A DNA stretch of 64,000 nucleotides from Acanthosepion esculentum (GCA_964036315.1 CAXIWW010000817.1:6607501-6671500), one strand, 5' to 3'. Counted from the stretch's first letter, positions 27,801 through 42,300 are shown. Notes: a model not told the origin generated them from the letters alone. Numbers and translations: made by a program.

Positions 27801-29034
27801 TCCGGTCCATATTTGAGCGTCTTGTGTAAGATGATACACTACGTCCAGCAGCCCTGTTTCTGATCTCTTGGTTTCTTGTGCATATTTGAGCGTCTAATGT
27901 AAAAAGACATACTACGTCCAGCAGCATGGCCTCTGATCGGTTGGTTTCCGGTCCATATTTGAGCGTCTAATATAAGATTTTAGACTACGTCCAGCAGCAT
28001 GGCTTCTGACCTGTTGGCTTCCGGTCCATATTTGAGCGTCTTGTGTAAGATGATACACTACGTCCAGCAGCCCTGTTTCTGATCTATTGGTTTCTGGTGC
28101 ATATTTGTGCGTGTAATGTAAAAAGATAATCTACGTCTAGCAGCATGGCCTCTGATCTGTTGGTTTCCGTTCCATATTTGTGCGTCTAATGTAAGATTTT
28201 AAACTACGTCCAGCAGCATGGCCTCTGACCTGTTGGCTTCCGGTCCATATTTGAGCGTCTTGTGTAAGATGATACACTACGTCCAGCGGCCGTGATTCTT
28301 ATCTGTTGGCTTCTGGTGGATATTTGAGACTCTAATGTAAAAAGATAAACTACGTCCTGCAGCATGGCCTCTGATCTGTTCGTTTCCGGTCCATATTTGA
28401 GCGTCTAAAGTAAGATTTTAGACTACGTCCAGCAGCATGGCCTCTGACCTGTTGGCTTCCGGTCCATATTTGAGCGTCTTGTGTAAGATGATACACAACG
28501 TCCAGCAGCCCTGTTTCTGATCTCTTGGTTTCTGGTGCATATTTGAGCGTCTAATGTAAAAAGATAATCTACGTCCAGCAGCATGGGCTCTGATCTGTTG
28601 GTTTCCTGTTCAGATTTGAGCGTCTAATGTAAGATTTTAGACTACGTCCAGCAGCATGGCCTCTGACCTGTTGGCTTCCGGTCCATATTTGAGCGTTTTG
28701 CGTAAGATTATACACTACGTCCAGCAGCCCTGTTTCAGATCTCTTGGTTTCTGGTGCATATTTGAGCGTCCTATGTAAAAAGATAAACTACGTCCAGCAG
28801 CATGGCCTCTGATCTGTTGGTTTCCGGTCCATATTTGTGCGTCTAATGTAAGATTTTAGACTACGTCCAGCTGCATGGCCTCTGAACTCTTGGTTTCCGG
28901 TCCGTATTTGAGCGTCTTCTGCATATGATACACAAAGTCCAGCAGCCCTGTTTCTGATCTCTTGGTTTCTGGTGCATATTTGAGCGTCTAATGTAAAAAG
29001 ATAATCTACGTCCAGCAGCATGGCCTCTGACCTG

Positions 29035-32000
29035 TTGGCTCCCGGTCCATATTTGAGCGTCTTCTGTAAGATGATACACTATGTCCAGCAGACCTGTTTC
29101 TGATCACTTGTTTTCTGGTGCATATTTGAGCGTCTAATGTAAAAAGATAAACTACGTCCAGCAGCATGGCCTCTGATCTGTTGGTTTCCGGTTCATATTT
29201 GAGCGTCTTATGTAATATTTTAGACTACATCCAGCAGCATGGCCTCTGACCTGTTGGCTTCCGGTCCATATTTGAGCGTCTTGTGTAAGATGATACACTA
29301 CGTCCAGCAGCCCTGTTACTGATCTCTTGGTATCTGGTGCATATTTGACCATCTAATGTAAAAGATAAACTACGTCCAGCAGCATGGCCTCTGATCTGTT
29401 GGTTTCCGGACCATATTTGAGCGTCGAATGTAAGATTTTAGACTACGTCCAGCCGCATTGCCTCTGACCTGTTGGCTTCAGGTCCATATTTGAACGTCTT
29501 GTGTAAGATGATACACTACGTCCAGCAGCCCTGCTTCTGATCTCTTGGTATCTTGTGCATATTTGAGCGTCTAATGTAAAAAGATATACTACTACCAGCA
29601 GCATGGCCTCTGATCTGTTGGTTTCCGGACCATATTTGAGCGTCCAATGTGAGATTATAGACTACGTCCAGCCGCATTGCTTCTGACCTGTTGGCTTCAG
29701 GTCCATATTTGAGCATCTTGTGTAAGATGATACACTACGTCCAATAGCCCTTTTTCTGATCTCTTGGTATCTTGTGCATATTTGAGAGTCTAATGTAAAG
29801 ATATACTACGTCCAGCAGCATGGCCTCTGATCTGTTGGTTTCCGGTCCATATTTGAGCGTCTAATATAAGATTTTAGTCTACGTCGAGCAGCATAGCCTC
29901 TGACCTGTTGGCTTCAGGTCCATATTTGAGCGTCTTGTGTAAGATGATACACTACGTCCAGCAGCCCTGTTTCTGATCTCTTGGTATCTTGTGCATAATT
30001 TAGCGTCTAATGTTAAAAGATATACTACGTCCAGCAGCATGGCCTCTGATCTGTTGGTTTCCTGTTCATATTTGAGCGTCTAATGTAAGATTTTAGACTA
30101 CGTCCAGCAGCATGGCCTCTGACCTGTTGGCTTCCGGTCAATATTTGAGCGTCTTCAGTAAGATGATACACTACGTCCAGCAGGCGTGATTCTGATCTGT
30201 TGGCTCTTGGTGGATATTTGAGCGTCTAATGTAAGATTTTAGACTACGTCCACCAGCATGGCCTCTGACCTGTTGGCTTCCCGACTATATCTGAGCGTCT
30301 TGTGTAAGATGATACACTACGTCTAGCAGCCATGATTCTGATCTGTTGGTTTCTGGTGCATATTTGAGCGTCTTCTGTAAAATAATACACTACGTCCAGC
30401 AGACCTGTTTCTGATGACTTGTTTTCTGGTGCATATTTGAGCGTCTAATGTAAAAAGATAAACTACGTCCTGCAGCATGGCCTCTGATCTGTTGGTTTCC
30501 GGTCCATATTTGAGCCTCTAATGTAAGATTTTAGACTACGACCAGCAGCATGGACTCTGACCTCTTTGCTTCCGGTCCATATTTGACCCTCTTGTGTAAG
30601 ATGATACACTACGTCCAGCAGTCATGATTCTGATCTGTTGGTTTCTGGTGCCTATATGAGCGTCTAATGTAAAACGATAAACTACGTCCAGCAGCATGGC
30701 CTCTGATCTGTTGGTTTCCGGACCATATTTGAGCGTCCAATGTAAGATTATAGACTCCGTCCAGCCGCATTGCATCTGACTTGTCGGCTTCAGGTCCATA
30801 TTTGAGCGTCTTGTGTAAGATGATACACTACGTCCAACAGCCCTGTTTCTGATCTCTTGGTATCTTGTGCATATTTGAGCTTCTAATGTAAAGATATACT
30901 ACGGCCAGCAGCATGGCCTCCGATCTGTTGGTTTCCCGACCATATTTGAGCGTCTAATGGAAGATTTTAGACTACGTCCAGCAGCATGGCCTCTGACCTG
31001 TAGGCTTCCGGACCATATCTGAGCGTCTTGTGTAAGATGATACACTACGTCTAGCAGCCATGATTCTGATCTGTTGGTTTCTGGTGCATATTTGAGCGTC
31101 TAATGTAAAAAGATAAACTACGGCCAGCAGCATGGCCTCTGATCTGTTGGTTTCCCGACCATATTTGAGCGTCTAATGTAAGATTTTGGACTACGTCCAG
31201 CAGCATGGCCTCTGACCTGTTGGCTTCCGGTCCATATTTGAGCGTCTTGTGTAAGATGATACACTACGTCCAGCCGCCCTGTTTCTGATCTCTTGGTTTC
31301 TGGTGCATATTTGAGCGCCTAATGTAAAAAGATAAACTACGTCCAGCAGCATGGCCTTTGATCTGTTGGTTTCCGGTCCACATTTGAGGGTCTAATGTAA
31401 GATTTTAGACTACGTCCAGCAGCATGGCCTCTGACCTGTTGGCTACCGGACCATATCTGAGCGTCTTGATTAAGATAATACACTACGTCTAGCAGCCATG
31501 ATTCTGCTCTGTTGGTTTCTGGTGCATATTTGACCGTCTAATGTAAAAAGATAAACTACGACCAGCAGCATGGCCTATGATCTGTTGGTTTCCGGTCCAT
31601 ATTTGAGCGTTTAATGTAAGATTTTAGACAACGGCCAGCAGCATGGCCACTGAACTCTTGATTTCCGGTCCGTATTTGAGCGTCTTGTGTATATGATACA
31701 CAACGTCCAGCAGCCCTGTTTCTGATCTCTTGGTTTCTGGTGGATTTTTTAGCGTCTAATGTAAAAAGATAATCTACGTCCAGCAGCATGGCTTCTGACC
31801 TGTTGGCTTCCGGTCCATATTTGAGCGTCTTCTGTAAGATGATACACTATGTCCAGCAGACCTGTTTCTGATCACTTGTTTTCTGGTGCATATTTGAGCG
31901 TCTAATGTAAAAAGATAAACTACGTCCAGCAGCATGGCCTCTGATCTGTTGGTTTCCGGTTCATATTTGAGCGTCTAATGTAAGATTTTAGACTACATCC

Positions 32001-33306
32001 AGCAGCATGTCCTCTGACCTGTTGGCTTCCGGTCCATATTTGAGGGTTTTGTGTAAAATGATACACTACGTCCAGCAGCCCTGTTTCTGATCTCTTGGTA
32101 TCTTGTGCATAATTTAGCGTCTAATGTAAAAAGATATACTACGTCCAGCAGCATGGCCTCTGATCGGTTGGTTTCCGGTCCATATTTGAGCGTCTAATAT
32201 AAGATTTTAGACTACTTCCAGCAGCATGGCCTCTGACCTGTTGGCTTCCGGTTCATATTTGAGCGGCTTGTGTAAGATGATACACTACGTCCAGCAGCCG
32301 TGATTCTGATCTGTTGGCTTCTGGTGGATATTTGAGCCTCTAATGTTAAAAGATAAACTACGTCCTGCAGCATGGCTTCTGATCCGTTGGTTTCCGGTCC
32401 ATATTTGAGCGTCTAATGTAAGATATTACACTACGTCCAGCAGCATGGCATCTGAACTCTTGGTTTCCGGTCCATATTTGAGCGTCTTGTGTAAGATGAT
32501 ACACAACGTCCAGCAGCCCTGTTTCTGATCTCTTGGTTCCTGGTGCATATTTGAGCGTCTAATGTAAAAAGATAATCTACGTCCAGCAGCATGGCCTCTG
32601 ATCTGTTGGTTTCCGGTCCATATTTGAGCGTCTAATGTAAGATTTTAGACTACGTCCAGCTGCATGGCCTCTGAACTCTTGGTTTCCGGTCCGTATTTGA
32701 GCGTCTTGTGTATATGATACACAAAGTCCAGCAGCCCTGTTTCTGATCTCTTGGCTTCCGGTCCATATTTGAGCGTCTTCTGTAAGATGATACACTATGT
32801 CCAGCAGACCTGTTTCTGATCACTTGTTTTCTGGTGCATATTTGAGCGTCTAATGTAAAAAGATAAACTACGTCCAGCAGCATGGCCTCTGATCTGTTGG
32901 TTTCCGGTTCATATTTGAGCGTCTTATGTAATATTTTAGACTACATCCAGCAGCATGGCCTCTGACCTGTTGGCTTCCGGTCCATATTTGAGCGTCTTGT
33001 GTAAGATGATACACTACGTCCAGCAGCCCTGTTAATGATCTCTTGGTTTCTGGTGCATATTTGACCATCTAATGTAAAAGATAAACTACGTCCAGCAGCA
33101 TGGCCTCTGATCTGTTGGTTTCCGGACCATATTTGAGCGTCCAATGTAAGATTTTATACTACGTCCAGTCGCATTGCCTCTGACCTGTTGGCTTCAGGTC
33201 CATATTTGAACGTCTTGTGTAAGATGATACACTACGTCCAGCAGCCCTGCTTCTGATCACTTGGTATCTTGTGCATATTTGAGCGTCTAATGTAAAAAGA
33301 TATACT
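29035..33306 (-). repeat. 3,706-bp-offset duplication in minus-strand satellite B
   Basis: Positions 29,035-29,600 match 32,741-33,306 at an offset of 3,706. Shared rare variants are tatgtccagcagacctg (29,090 and 32,796), atcacttgttttctgg, and gagcgtcttatgtaatatt. A third, partial copy of the same run lies near 31,800-32,000. As elsewhere in B, blocks of many monomers have been copied rather than single monomers. Confidence 0.82.
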
Positions 33307-35143
33307 ACGTCCAGCAGCATGGCCTCTGATCTCTTGGTTTCCGGTCCATATTTGAGCCTCTTGTGTAAGATTTTAGACAACGACCAGCAGCATGGATTCT
33401 GATCTCATTGCTTCCGGTCCATATTTGACCCTCTTGTGTAAGATGATACACTACGTCCAGCAGCCTTGGTATCTTGTGCATAATTTAGCGTCTAATGTAA
33501 AAAGATATACTACGTCCAGCAGCATGGCCTCTGATCGGTTGGTTTCCGGTCCATATTTGACCGTCTAATATAAGATTTTAGTCTACGTCGAGCAGCATAG
33601 CCTCTGACCTGTTGGCTTCCGGTCCATATTTGAGCGTCTTATGTAAGATGATACACTACGTCCAGCAGCCATGATTCTGATCTGTTGGTTTCTGGTGCAT
33701 ATTTGAGCGTCTAATATAAAAAGATAAACTACGTCCAGCAGCATGGCCTCTGATCTGTTGGATTCTGGTCCATATTTGAGCGTCTAATATAAGATTTTAG
33801 ACTACGCCCTGCAGCATGGCCTCTGACCTCTTGGCTTCCGGTCAATATTTGAGCGTCTTGTGTAAGATGATACACTACGTCCAGCAGCCATGATACTGAT
33901 CTCTTGTTTCTGATGCATATTTGAGCGTCTAATGTAAAAAGATAAACTACGTCCAGCAGCATGGCCTCTGATCTGTTGGATTCCGGTCCATATTTGAGCT
34001 TCCAATGTAAGATTTTAGACTACGTCCAGCCACATTGCCTCTGACCTGTTGGCTTCAGGTCCATATCTGAGCGTCTTGTGTAAGATGATACACTACGTCC
34101 AGCAGCCCTGCTTCTGATCTCTTGGTTTCTGGTGCATATTTGTGCCCTCTAATGTAAAAACATAAACTACGTCTAGCAGCATGGCCTATGATCTGTTTGT
34201 TTCCGGTCCATATTTGTGCGTCTAATATAAGATTTTAGACTACAACCAGCAGCATAGCCTCTGACCTGTTGGCTTCCGGTCCATATTTGAGCGTCTTGTG
34301 TAAGATGATACACTACGTCCAGCAGCCCTGTTTCTGATCTCTTGGTTTCTTGTGCATATTTGAGCGTCTAATGTAAAAAGATAAACTACGTCCAGCAGCA
34401 TGGCCTCTGATCTGTTGGTTTCTTGTCCATATTTGAGCGTCTAATATAAGATTTTAGACTACGTCCAGCAGCATAGCCTCTGACCTGTTGGCTTCCGGTC
34501 CATATTTGAGCGTCTTGTGTAAGATGATATACTACGTCCAGCAGCCCTGTTTCTGATCTCTTGGTTTCTCGTGCATATTTGAGCGTTTAACGTAAAAAGA
34601 TAAACTACGTCCAGCAGCATGGCCTCTGATCGGTTGGTTTCCGGTCCATATTTGAGCGTCTAATGAAAGATTTTAGACTACACCCAGCAGCATGGGCTCT
34701 GACCTGTTGGCTTCCGGACCATATCTGAGCGTCTTGTGTAAGATGATACACTACGTCTAGCAGCCATGATTCTGATCTGTTGGTTTCTGGTGCATATTTG
34801 AGCGTCTAATGTAAAAAGATAAACTACGTCCAGCAGCATGGCCTCTGATCTGTTGGCTTACGGTTCATATTTGAGCGTCTAATGTAAGATGTTAGACTAC
34901 GTCCAGCAGCATGGCCTCTGACCTGTTGGCTTACGGTTCATATTTGAGCGTCTTGTGTAAGATCATACACTACGTCCAGTAGCCCTGTTTGTGATTTCTT
35001 GGTTTATGGTGCATATTTGAGCGTCTAATGTAAAAAGATAACCTACGTCCAGCAGCATGGCCTCTGATCTATTGGTTTCTGGTCCCTATTTGAGTGTCTA
35101 ATGTAAGATTTTAGACTAAGTACAGCAGCATGGCCTCTGATCT

Positions 35144-35148
35144 GTTGG
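35144..35148. other. D/B junction, second copy (inverted)
   Basis: B(-) ends ctctgatctgttggt and D(+) begins ggtgtccaattctcggg. The shared bases ttggt are the complement of the accaa at the first junction. Units of B just outside carry private variants (aagtacagcagc, gtttgtgatttcttgg, ggcttacggttc), the last two of which recur next to the third junction at 56.4 kb. Confidence 0.92.
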
Positions 35149-36384
35149 TGTCCAATTCTCGGGAATTTCTTACCTTATCCATAAGTTCAAACGTTTTTCG
35201 ACACCTTGAATATGGTGGAGCCGAAATTCAACGGTATGGGCCTTGTGTTAGCTCATTTGCGGAAATCGTCATGCGGCCCTAAACTGTGAAATCAATCATA
35301 TTTCACTTGTTTATAACTTTTTCCAGTACAAGAAATATTTCCAAAATGGGTATCAAATTGTGTGCAATTATTTGATTTGTCTATGTATACATGGATTTTT
35401 CATTTACTCAGATAGTAAAAAGTACAGCTTTCACCATGTGCGCGGTATGTCGTCTGACAATTTACAGCGTCCGAATTCCAGTGTGCACAATAAGACTGCA
35501 TTTCTAATTTTTCCTTTTTATAGAATCCACAAAATATTGGTGTCCAATTGTCGGGAATTGCTTACCTCATCCATAATTACAAAAGTTTTTTCGACACCTT
35601 GATTAGAGTTCAGTCGAAATTCAACGGTATGGTGACTTTTCTTAGCTCATTTGCGGAAATTGTCATGCGGCCCTAAACTGGGAAATCAGTCATATCCACT
35701 TGTTCATAACTTTTTTCCAGTAAAAGAAATATTTTCAAAATGAATATCAAATTGTGTGCAATTATTTGATTTTTCTATGTTTACAGGATTTTTTTTTTCT
35801 CAGATAGTAAAAAGTACAGCTTTCACCATGTGCGCGGTATGTCGTCTGACAATTTACAGTTTCCGAATTCCAGTGTGCACAATAAGACTACATTTCTAAT
35901 TTTTCCTTTTTAAAGAATCCACAAAATATTGTTTTCCAATTGTCGGGAATTTCTTGCCTTATCCATGATTACACAAGTTTTTTCGACACATTGAATAGAG
36001 TCGAGGCGAAATTCAACGTTATGGGGAATTGTGTTAGCTCATTTGCGGAAATTCTCATGCGGCCCTAAACTGGGAAATCAGTCATATTTCACTTGTTTAT
36101 AACTTTTATCAAGTAAAAGAAATATTTTCAAAATGGGTATCACATTGTGTGCAAATATTTGGTTGGTCTATGTTTACAGGGATTTTTCATTTGGTCAGAT
36201 TTTAAAAAGTACAGCTTTCACCAGGTGCGCGTTATCTCGTCTGACAATTTACAGCGACCGAATTCCAGTGTGCACAATAAGAATGCATTTCTAATTTTTC
36301 TTTTTATAGAATCCACAAAATATTGGTGTCCAAATGTCGGAAATTTCTTGCCTCATCCATAATTACAAAAGTTTTTTCGACACC
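35149..36384 (+). repeat. Satellite D, three tandem 392-bp units plus a partial fourth
   Basis: The motif tccaatt(g/c)tcggg starts units at 35,151, 35,543, 35,935 and (as tccaaatgtcgg) 36,329, giving periods of 392, 392 and 394 bp. EcoRI sites at 35,473, 35,865 and 36,260 follow the same period. The last unit stops at ttttttcgacacc where A begins. Open frames of 71-84 codons here are not conserved between copies (for example 35,360-35,602 is broken in the next unit), so I see no gene. It is the same family as 12,208-12,655 and 56,001-56,395. Confidence 0.95.
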
Positions 36385-39300
36385 AAGGGCGAGTCCAAGA
36401 AAGACCCACGCAGACGACACCCACTCCCAGAAAGTCCCACACAGACGACACCCAATCCCACAAAATCCCACGCAGACGACCCCCCACCCAGGAGATATTC
36501 CCAGAAAGTCCCACGCAGAAGACCCACAGTCCCAGAAAGTCCCATGCAGACGACCCCCACCCAGGAGACAGTCCTAGATATCCCACGCAGACGACCCCCA
36601 CCCAGGAGACAGTCCCAGAAAGTCCCACGCAGACGACCCCCAGTCCAAGAAAGTACCACGCAGACGAGCCCCCACCCAGGAGACAGTCCCAGAAAGTCCC
36701 ACGCAGACGACCCCCACCCAGGAGACAGTCACAGAAAGTCCCAAACAGACGACCCCCCAACAAGGAGACAGTCCCAGAAAGTCCCACGCAGACGACCCGC
36801 AGTCCCAGAAAGTCCCACGCAGAAGACCCCCAGTCCCAAAAAGTCCCACGCAGACGACACCGCACCCAGGAGACTGTCCCAGAAAGACCCACGCAGACGA
36901 CCCCCAGTCCCAGAATGTCCCACGCAGACGACCCCCAATCCCACAAAATCACACGCAGACGACACCGCACCCATGAGACTGTACCAGAAAGACCCATGCA
37001 GACGACCCCCCACCCAGGAGACAGTCCTAGATATCCCACGCAGACGACCCCCACCCAGGAGACATTCCCAGAAAGTCCCACGCAGAAGACCCACAGTCCC
37101 AGAAAGTCCCATGCAGACGACCCCACACCAAGGGTACAGTCCGAGATATCCCACGCAGACGACCCCCCACCCAGGAGACAGTCCTAGATATCCCACGCAG
37201 ACGACCCCCCACCCAGGAGACATTCCCAGAAAGTCCCACGCAGACGAGCCCCAGTCCCAGAAAGTCCCACGGAGATGACCCCCAGTCCCACAAAATCACA
37301 CGCAGACGACACCGCACCCAGGAGACTGTACCAGAAAGACCCATGCAGACGACCCCCAGTCCCAGAAAGTCCCATGCAGACGACACCGCACCCAGGAGAC
37401 AGTCCTAGATATCCCACGCAGACGACCCCACACCCAGGAGCCAGACAGGAGAGTGTCCCAGCAAGTCCCACGCAGACGACCCCCAGTCCCAGAAAATCCC
37501 ACGCAGACGAACACCCACCCAGGAGACAGTCCAAGAAAGTCCCACGCAGAAGACCCCCCACGCAGGAGACAGTCCCAGAAAGTCCTACGCAAAAGACCCC
37601 CAGTCCCAGAAAGTCCCATGCAGACGACCCCCACCCAGGAGACAGTCCCAGAAAGTCCCACGCAGACGACCCCCACCCAGGAGACAGTCACAGAAAGTCC
37701 CAAACAGACGACCCCCCAACCAGGAGACAGTCCCAGAAAGTCCCACGCAGACGAACCCCAGTCCCAGAAAGTCCCACGCAGAAGACCCCCAGTCCCAGAA
37801 AGTCCCATGCAGACGATCCCCAATCCCACAAAATCCCACGCAGACGACACCGCACCCAGGAGACTGTACCAGAAAGAGCCATGCAGACGACCCCCAACCC
37901 AGGAGAGTCCTAGATATCCCACGCAGACGACTCCACACCCAGGAGAGAGTCCAAGAAAGACCCACGCAGAAGACTCCCAGTCCCAGAAAGTCCCATGCAG
38001 ACGACCCCCCACCCAGGAGACAGACCCAGATATCCAACGCAGACAACACCCCACCCAGGAGACAGTCCCAGAAAGTCCCACGCAGACGACCCATACCCAG
38101 GAGACAGTCCCAGAAATTCCCACGCAGACGAACCCCCACCCAGGAGACAGTCCCAGAAAGTCCCACGCAGACGATTTCCCCAGGAGACAGTCCCAGAAAG
38201 TCCCAAACAGACGACCCCCACCCAGGAGACAGTCCCAGAAAGTCCCACGCAGACGACCACCAGTCCCAGAAAGTCCCACGCAGACGAACCCCAATCCCAC
38301 AAAATCCCACGCAGACGACACCGCACCCAGGAGACAGTCCCAGAAAGTACAACGCAGAAGACCCACAGTCCAAGAAAGTCTCATGCAGACGACCCCCCAC
38401 TCAGGAGACAGTTCTAGATATCCCACGCAGACGAATCCCCACCCAGGAGACAGTCCCAGAAAGTCCCACGCAGACGAGCCCCTGTCAAAGTAAGTCCCAC
38501 GCAGAGGATCCCCCACGCAGGAGACAGTCCCAGAAAGTCCCACGCAAAAGACCCCCAGTCCCAGATAATCCCATGCAGACGACCCCCCACCCAGGAGACA
38601 GTCCTAGATATCCCACGCAGACGACCCCCACCCAGGAGACAGTCCAAGAAAGTCCCACGCAGACGACACCCAGTCCCTGAAAGTCCCACGCAGACGACCC
38701 CCCCACGAAGGAGTCATTCCCAGAAAGTCCCACGCAGACGACCCCCACCCAGGAGACAGTCCCAGAAAGTCCCAAACTGACGACACCCACCCAGGAGACA
38801 CTCCCAGAAAGTCCCACGCAGAAGAAGCCCAGTCCAAGATAGACCCACGCAGACGACCCCCAGTCCCAGAAATTCCCACGCAGACGACCCCCCACCCAGG
38901 AGACAATCCCAGGAAGTCCCACGCAGACGACCCCCAGTCCCAGAAAGTCCCACGCAGACGAGCCCCAGTCCCACAAAATCCCACGCAGACGACACCGCAC
39001 CCAGTAGACTGTACCAGAAAGACCCATGCAGACGACCCCCAGTCCCAGAAAGTCCCATGCAGACGACACCCCACCCAAGAGAGGGTCCTAGATATCCCAT
39101 GCAGACGACCCCACACCCAGGAGCCAGACAGGAGAGTGTCCCAGCAAGTCCCACGCAGACGAACACCCACCCAGGAGACAGTCCCAGAAAGTCCCACGCA
39201 GACGACCCACAGTACCAGAAAGTCCCACGCAGACGATCACCACCCAGGAGACAGTCCAAGAATGTCCCACGCAGACGACACCCAGTCCCTGAAAGTCCAA

Positions 39301-42300
39301 TGCAGACGACCCCCCACCCAGGAGACAGTCCTTGATATCTCACGCAGACGACCCCAACCCAGGAGACAGTCCCAGAAAGTCCCACGCAGACGAGCCCCCA
39401 CCCAGGAGACATTCAGAGAAAGACCCACGCAGACGACCCCCAGTCCAAGTAAGTCCCACGCAGACAACCCCCAGACAGGAGACAGTCCCAGCAAGACGAC
39501 CCCCAGTCTCAGAAAATCCCACGCAGACGACACACCCAGCCAGGAGACAGTCTCAGAAAGACCCACGCAGACCACTCCCAGTCCCGGAATGTCCCACGCA
39601 GACGACTCCCCACCCAGGAGCGAGTCCAAGAAAGACTCACGCAGACGACCCCCAGTCCAAGAAAGTCCCATGAAGACGACCCACCACCCAGGAGACAGTC
39701 CCAGAAAGTCCCACGCAGACGACCCCCACCCAGGAGTCAGTCCCAGAAAGTCCGACGCAGACGACCCCACACCCAGGAGACAGTCCCAGAAAGTCCCACG
39801 CAGACGACCCCCAGTCCCAGAAAGTCCCACGCAGACGAACCCCAGTCCTAGAAAATCCCATGCAGACGAACCCCAGCCAGGAGACAATGCCAGAAAGTCC
39901 CACGCAGACGACCCCCACCCAGGAGACAGTCCCAGAAAGTCCCAAACAGACGACCCCCACCCAGGAGACAGTCCCAGAAAGTCCCACGCAGAAGACCCCA
40001 GGTCCCACAAAGTCTCACGCAGACAACACCGCACCCAGGAGACTGTCCCAGAAAGACCCACGCAGACGAACCCCAGTCCCAGGACGTCCCACGCAGACGA
40101 GTCCCCACCCAGGAAAAACTCCCAGAATGTCACACGCAGATGAGCCCCACCCAGGAGTGAGTCCCAGAATGACCCACGCAGACGACCCCCAATCCCACAA
40201 AATCACACGCAGACGACACCGCACGCAGGAGACTGTACCAGAAAGACGCATGCAGACAACCCCCAGTCCCAGAAAGTCCCAAGCAGACGACACCCCACCC
40301 AGGAGACAGTCCTAGATATCCCACGCAGACGACCCCACACCCAGGAGACAGTCCCAGAAAGTCCCACGCAGACGACCCCCAGACAGGAGAGTGTCCCAGC
40401 AAGTCCCACGCAGAAGACCCCCAATCCCAGAAAATCCCACGCAGACGAACACCCACCCAGGAGACAGTCCCAGAAAGTCCCAAACAGACGACCCCCACCC
40501 AGGAGACAGTCCCACAAAGTCCCACGCAGACGACACCGCACCCAGGAGACTGTCCCAGAAAGAGCCACGCAGACGACCCCCAGTCCCAGAAAGTCCCACG
40601 CAGACGACCCCCAGTCCCAGAAAGTCCCACGCAGACGACCCCCAGTCCTACAAAATCCCACCCAGACGACACCGCACCAACGAGACTGTACCAGAAAGAC
40701 CCATGCAGACGACCCCCAGTCCCAGAAAGTCCCATGAAGACGACACCCCACCCAGGAGACAGTCCTAGATATCCCACGCAGACGACCCCACACCCAGGAG
40801 CCAGACCCAGAAAGTCCCACGTAGACGACCCCCAGACAGGAGAGTGTCCCAGCACTTCCCACGCAGACGACCCCCAGTCCCAGAAAATCCCACGCAGACG
40901 AACACCCACCCAGGAGACAGTCCCAGAAAGTCCCACGCAGACAACCCCCCACCCAGGTGACAGTCCCAGTTAGTCCCACGCAGACGACCCCCTGTCCTAG
41001 GAAGTCCCATGCAGACGACCCCCAGCAAGGAGACAATCCCAGAAAGTCCCACGCAGAGGACCCCCACCCAGGAGACAGTCCCAGAAAGTCCCACGCAGAA
41101 GACCATCAGTCCCACAAAGTCCCACGCAGACGACACCGCACCCAGGAGACTGTCCCAGAAAGACCCACGCAGACGACCCCCAGTCCCAGAAAGTCCCACG
41201 CAGACGAGTCCCCACCCAGGAAACAGTCCCAAAATGTCCCACGCAGACGACACCCCACCCAGGAGAGAGTCCCAGAATGACCCACGCAGACGACCCCCAG
41301 TCCCAGAAAGTCCCACGCAGACGAACACCCACCCAGGAGACAGTCCGAGAATGTCCCCCGCAGACGACCCCCCACCCAGGAGACAGTCCCAGAAAGTCCC
41401 ACGCAGACGACCCCCAGTACCAGAAAGTCCCACGCAGACGATCACCACCCAGGAGTCAGTCCAAGAATGTCCCACGCAGACGACACCCAGTCCCTGAAAG
41501 TCCCACTTAGACGACCCCCACGCAGGAGACAGTCCCAGAAAGTCCCACGCAAAAGACCCACAGTCCCAGAAAGTCCCATGCAGACGACCCCCCACCCAGG
41601 AGACAGTCCTTGATATCCCACGCAGACGACTCCAACCCAGGAAACAGTCCCAGAAAGTCCCACGAAGACGAGCCCCCACCCAGGAGACAGTCAGAGAAAG
41701 TCCCACGCAGACGACCCCCAGTCCAAGAAAGTCACACGCCTACAACCCCCAGACAGGAGACAGTCCCAGCAAGTCTGACGCAGACAACCCCCAGTCTCAG
41801 AAAATCCCACGCAGACGACACCCACACCCAGGAGACAGTCTCAGAAAGACCCACGCAGACCACCCCCAGTCCCGGAATGTCCCACGCAGACGACTCCCCA
41901 CCCAGGAGCGAGTCCAAGAAAGACTCACGCAGACGACCCCCAGTCCCAGAAAGTCCCATGAAGAAGACCCCCAACCCAGGAGGCAGTCCCAGATATCCCA
42001 CGCAGACGACCCACCACCCAGGAGACAGTCCCAGAAAGTCCCACGCAGACGAACGCCACCCAGGAGTCAGTCCCAGAAAGTCCCACGCAGACGACCCCCC
42101 ACGCAGGAGACAGTCCCAGAAAGTCCCACGCAGACGACCCCCAGTCCCAGAAAGTCCCACGCAGACGACCCCCAGTCCTAGAAAATCCCATGCAGACGAA
42201 CCCCAGCCAGGAGACAATGCCAGAAAGTCCCACGCAGACGACCCCCACCCAGGAGACAGTCCCAGAAAGTCCCACGCAGAAGACCCCCAGTCCCACAAAG

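Larger units (their letters stand above)
24844..35148 (-). repeat. Satellite B array, minus-strand block
   Basis: About 141 monomers of 73 bp in the reverse orientation, in the same a-b-c trimer order as the first block. Variants typical of the plus-strand block recur: the type-b unit with tgtatatgatacacaa (27,098, 31,690, 32,710), the unit with aatgtaaagatatact that lacks two bases of the usual T run (26,150, 27,680, 29,800, 30,890), and type-c units with the cagccgcattgc change. Small open frames on the minus strand (60-87 codons) are the mirror of those in the plus block and carry the same translation. No gene is supported. Confidence 0.97.

Noticed and set aside
35360..35602. 80-codon frame in satellite D (also 12,297-12,497 and 56,099-56,338)
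   Set aside because: Not conserved between D copies; the next unit has different stops and frameshifts.
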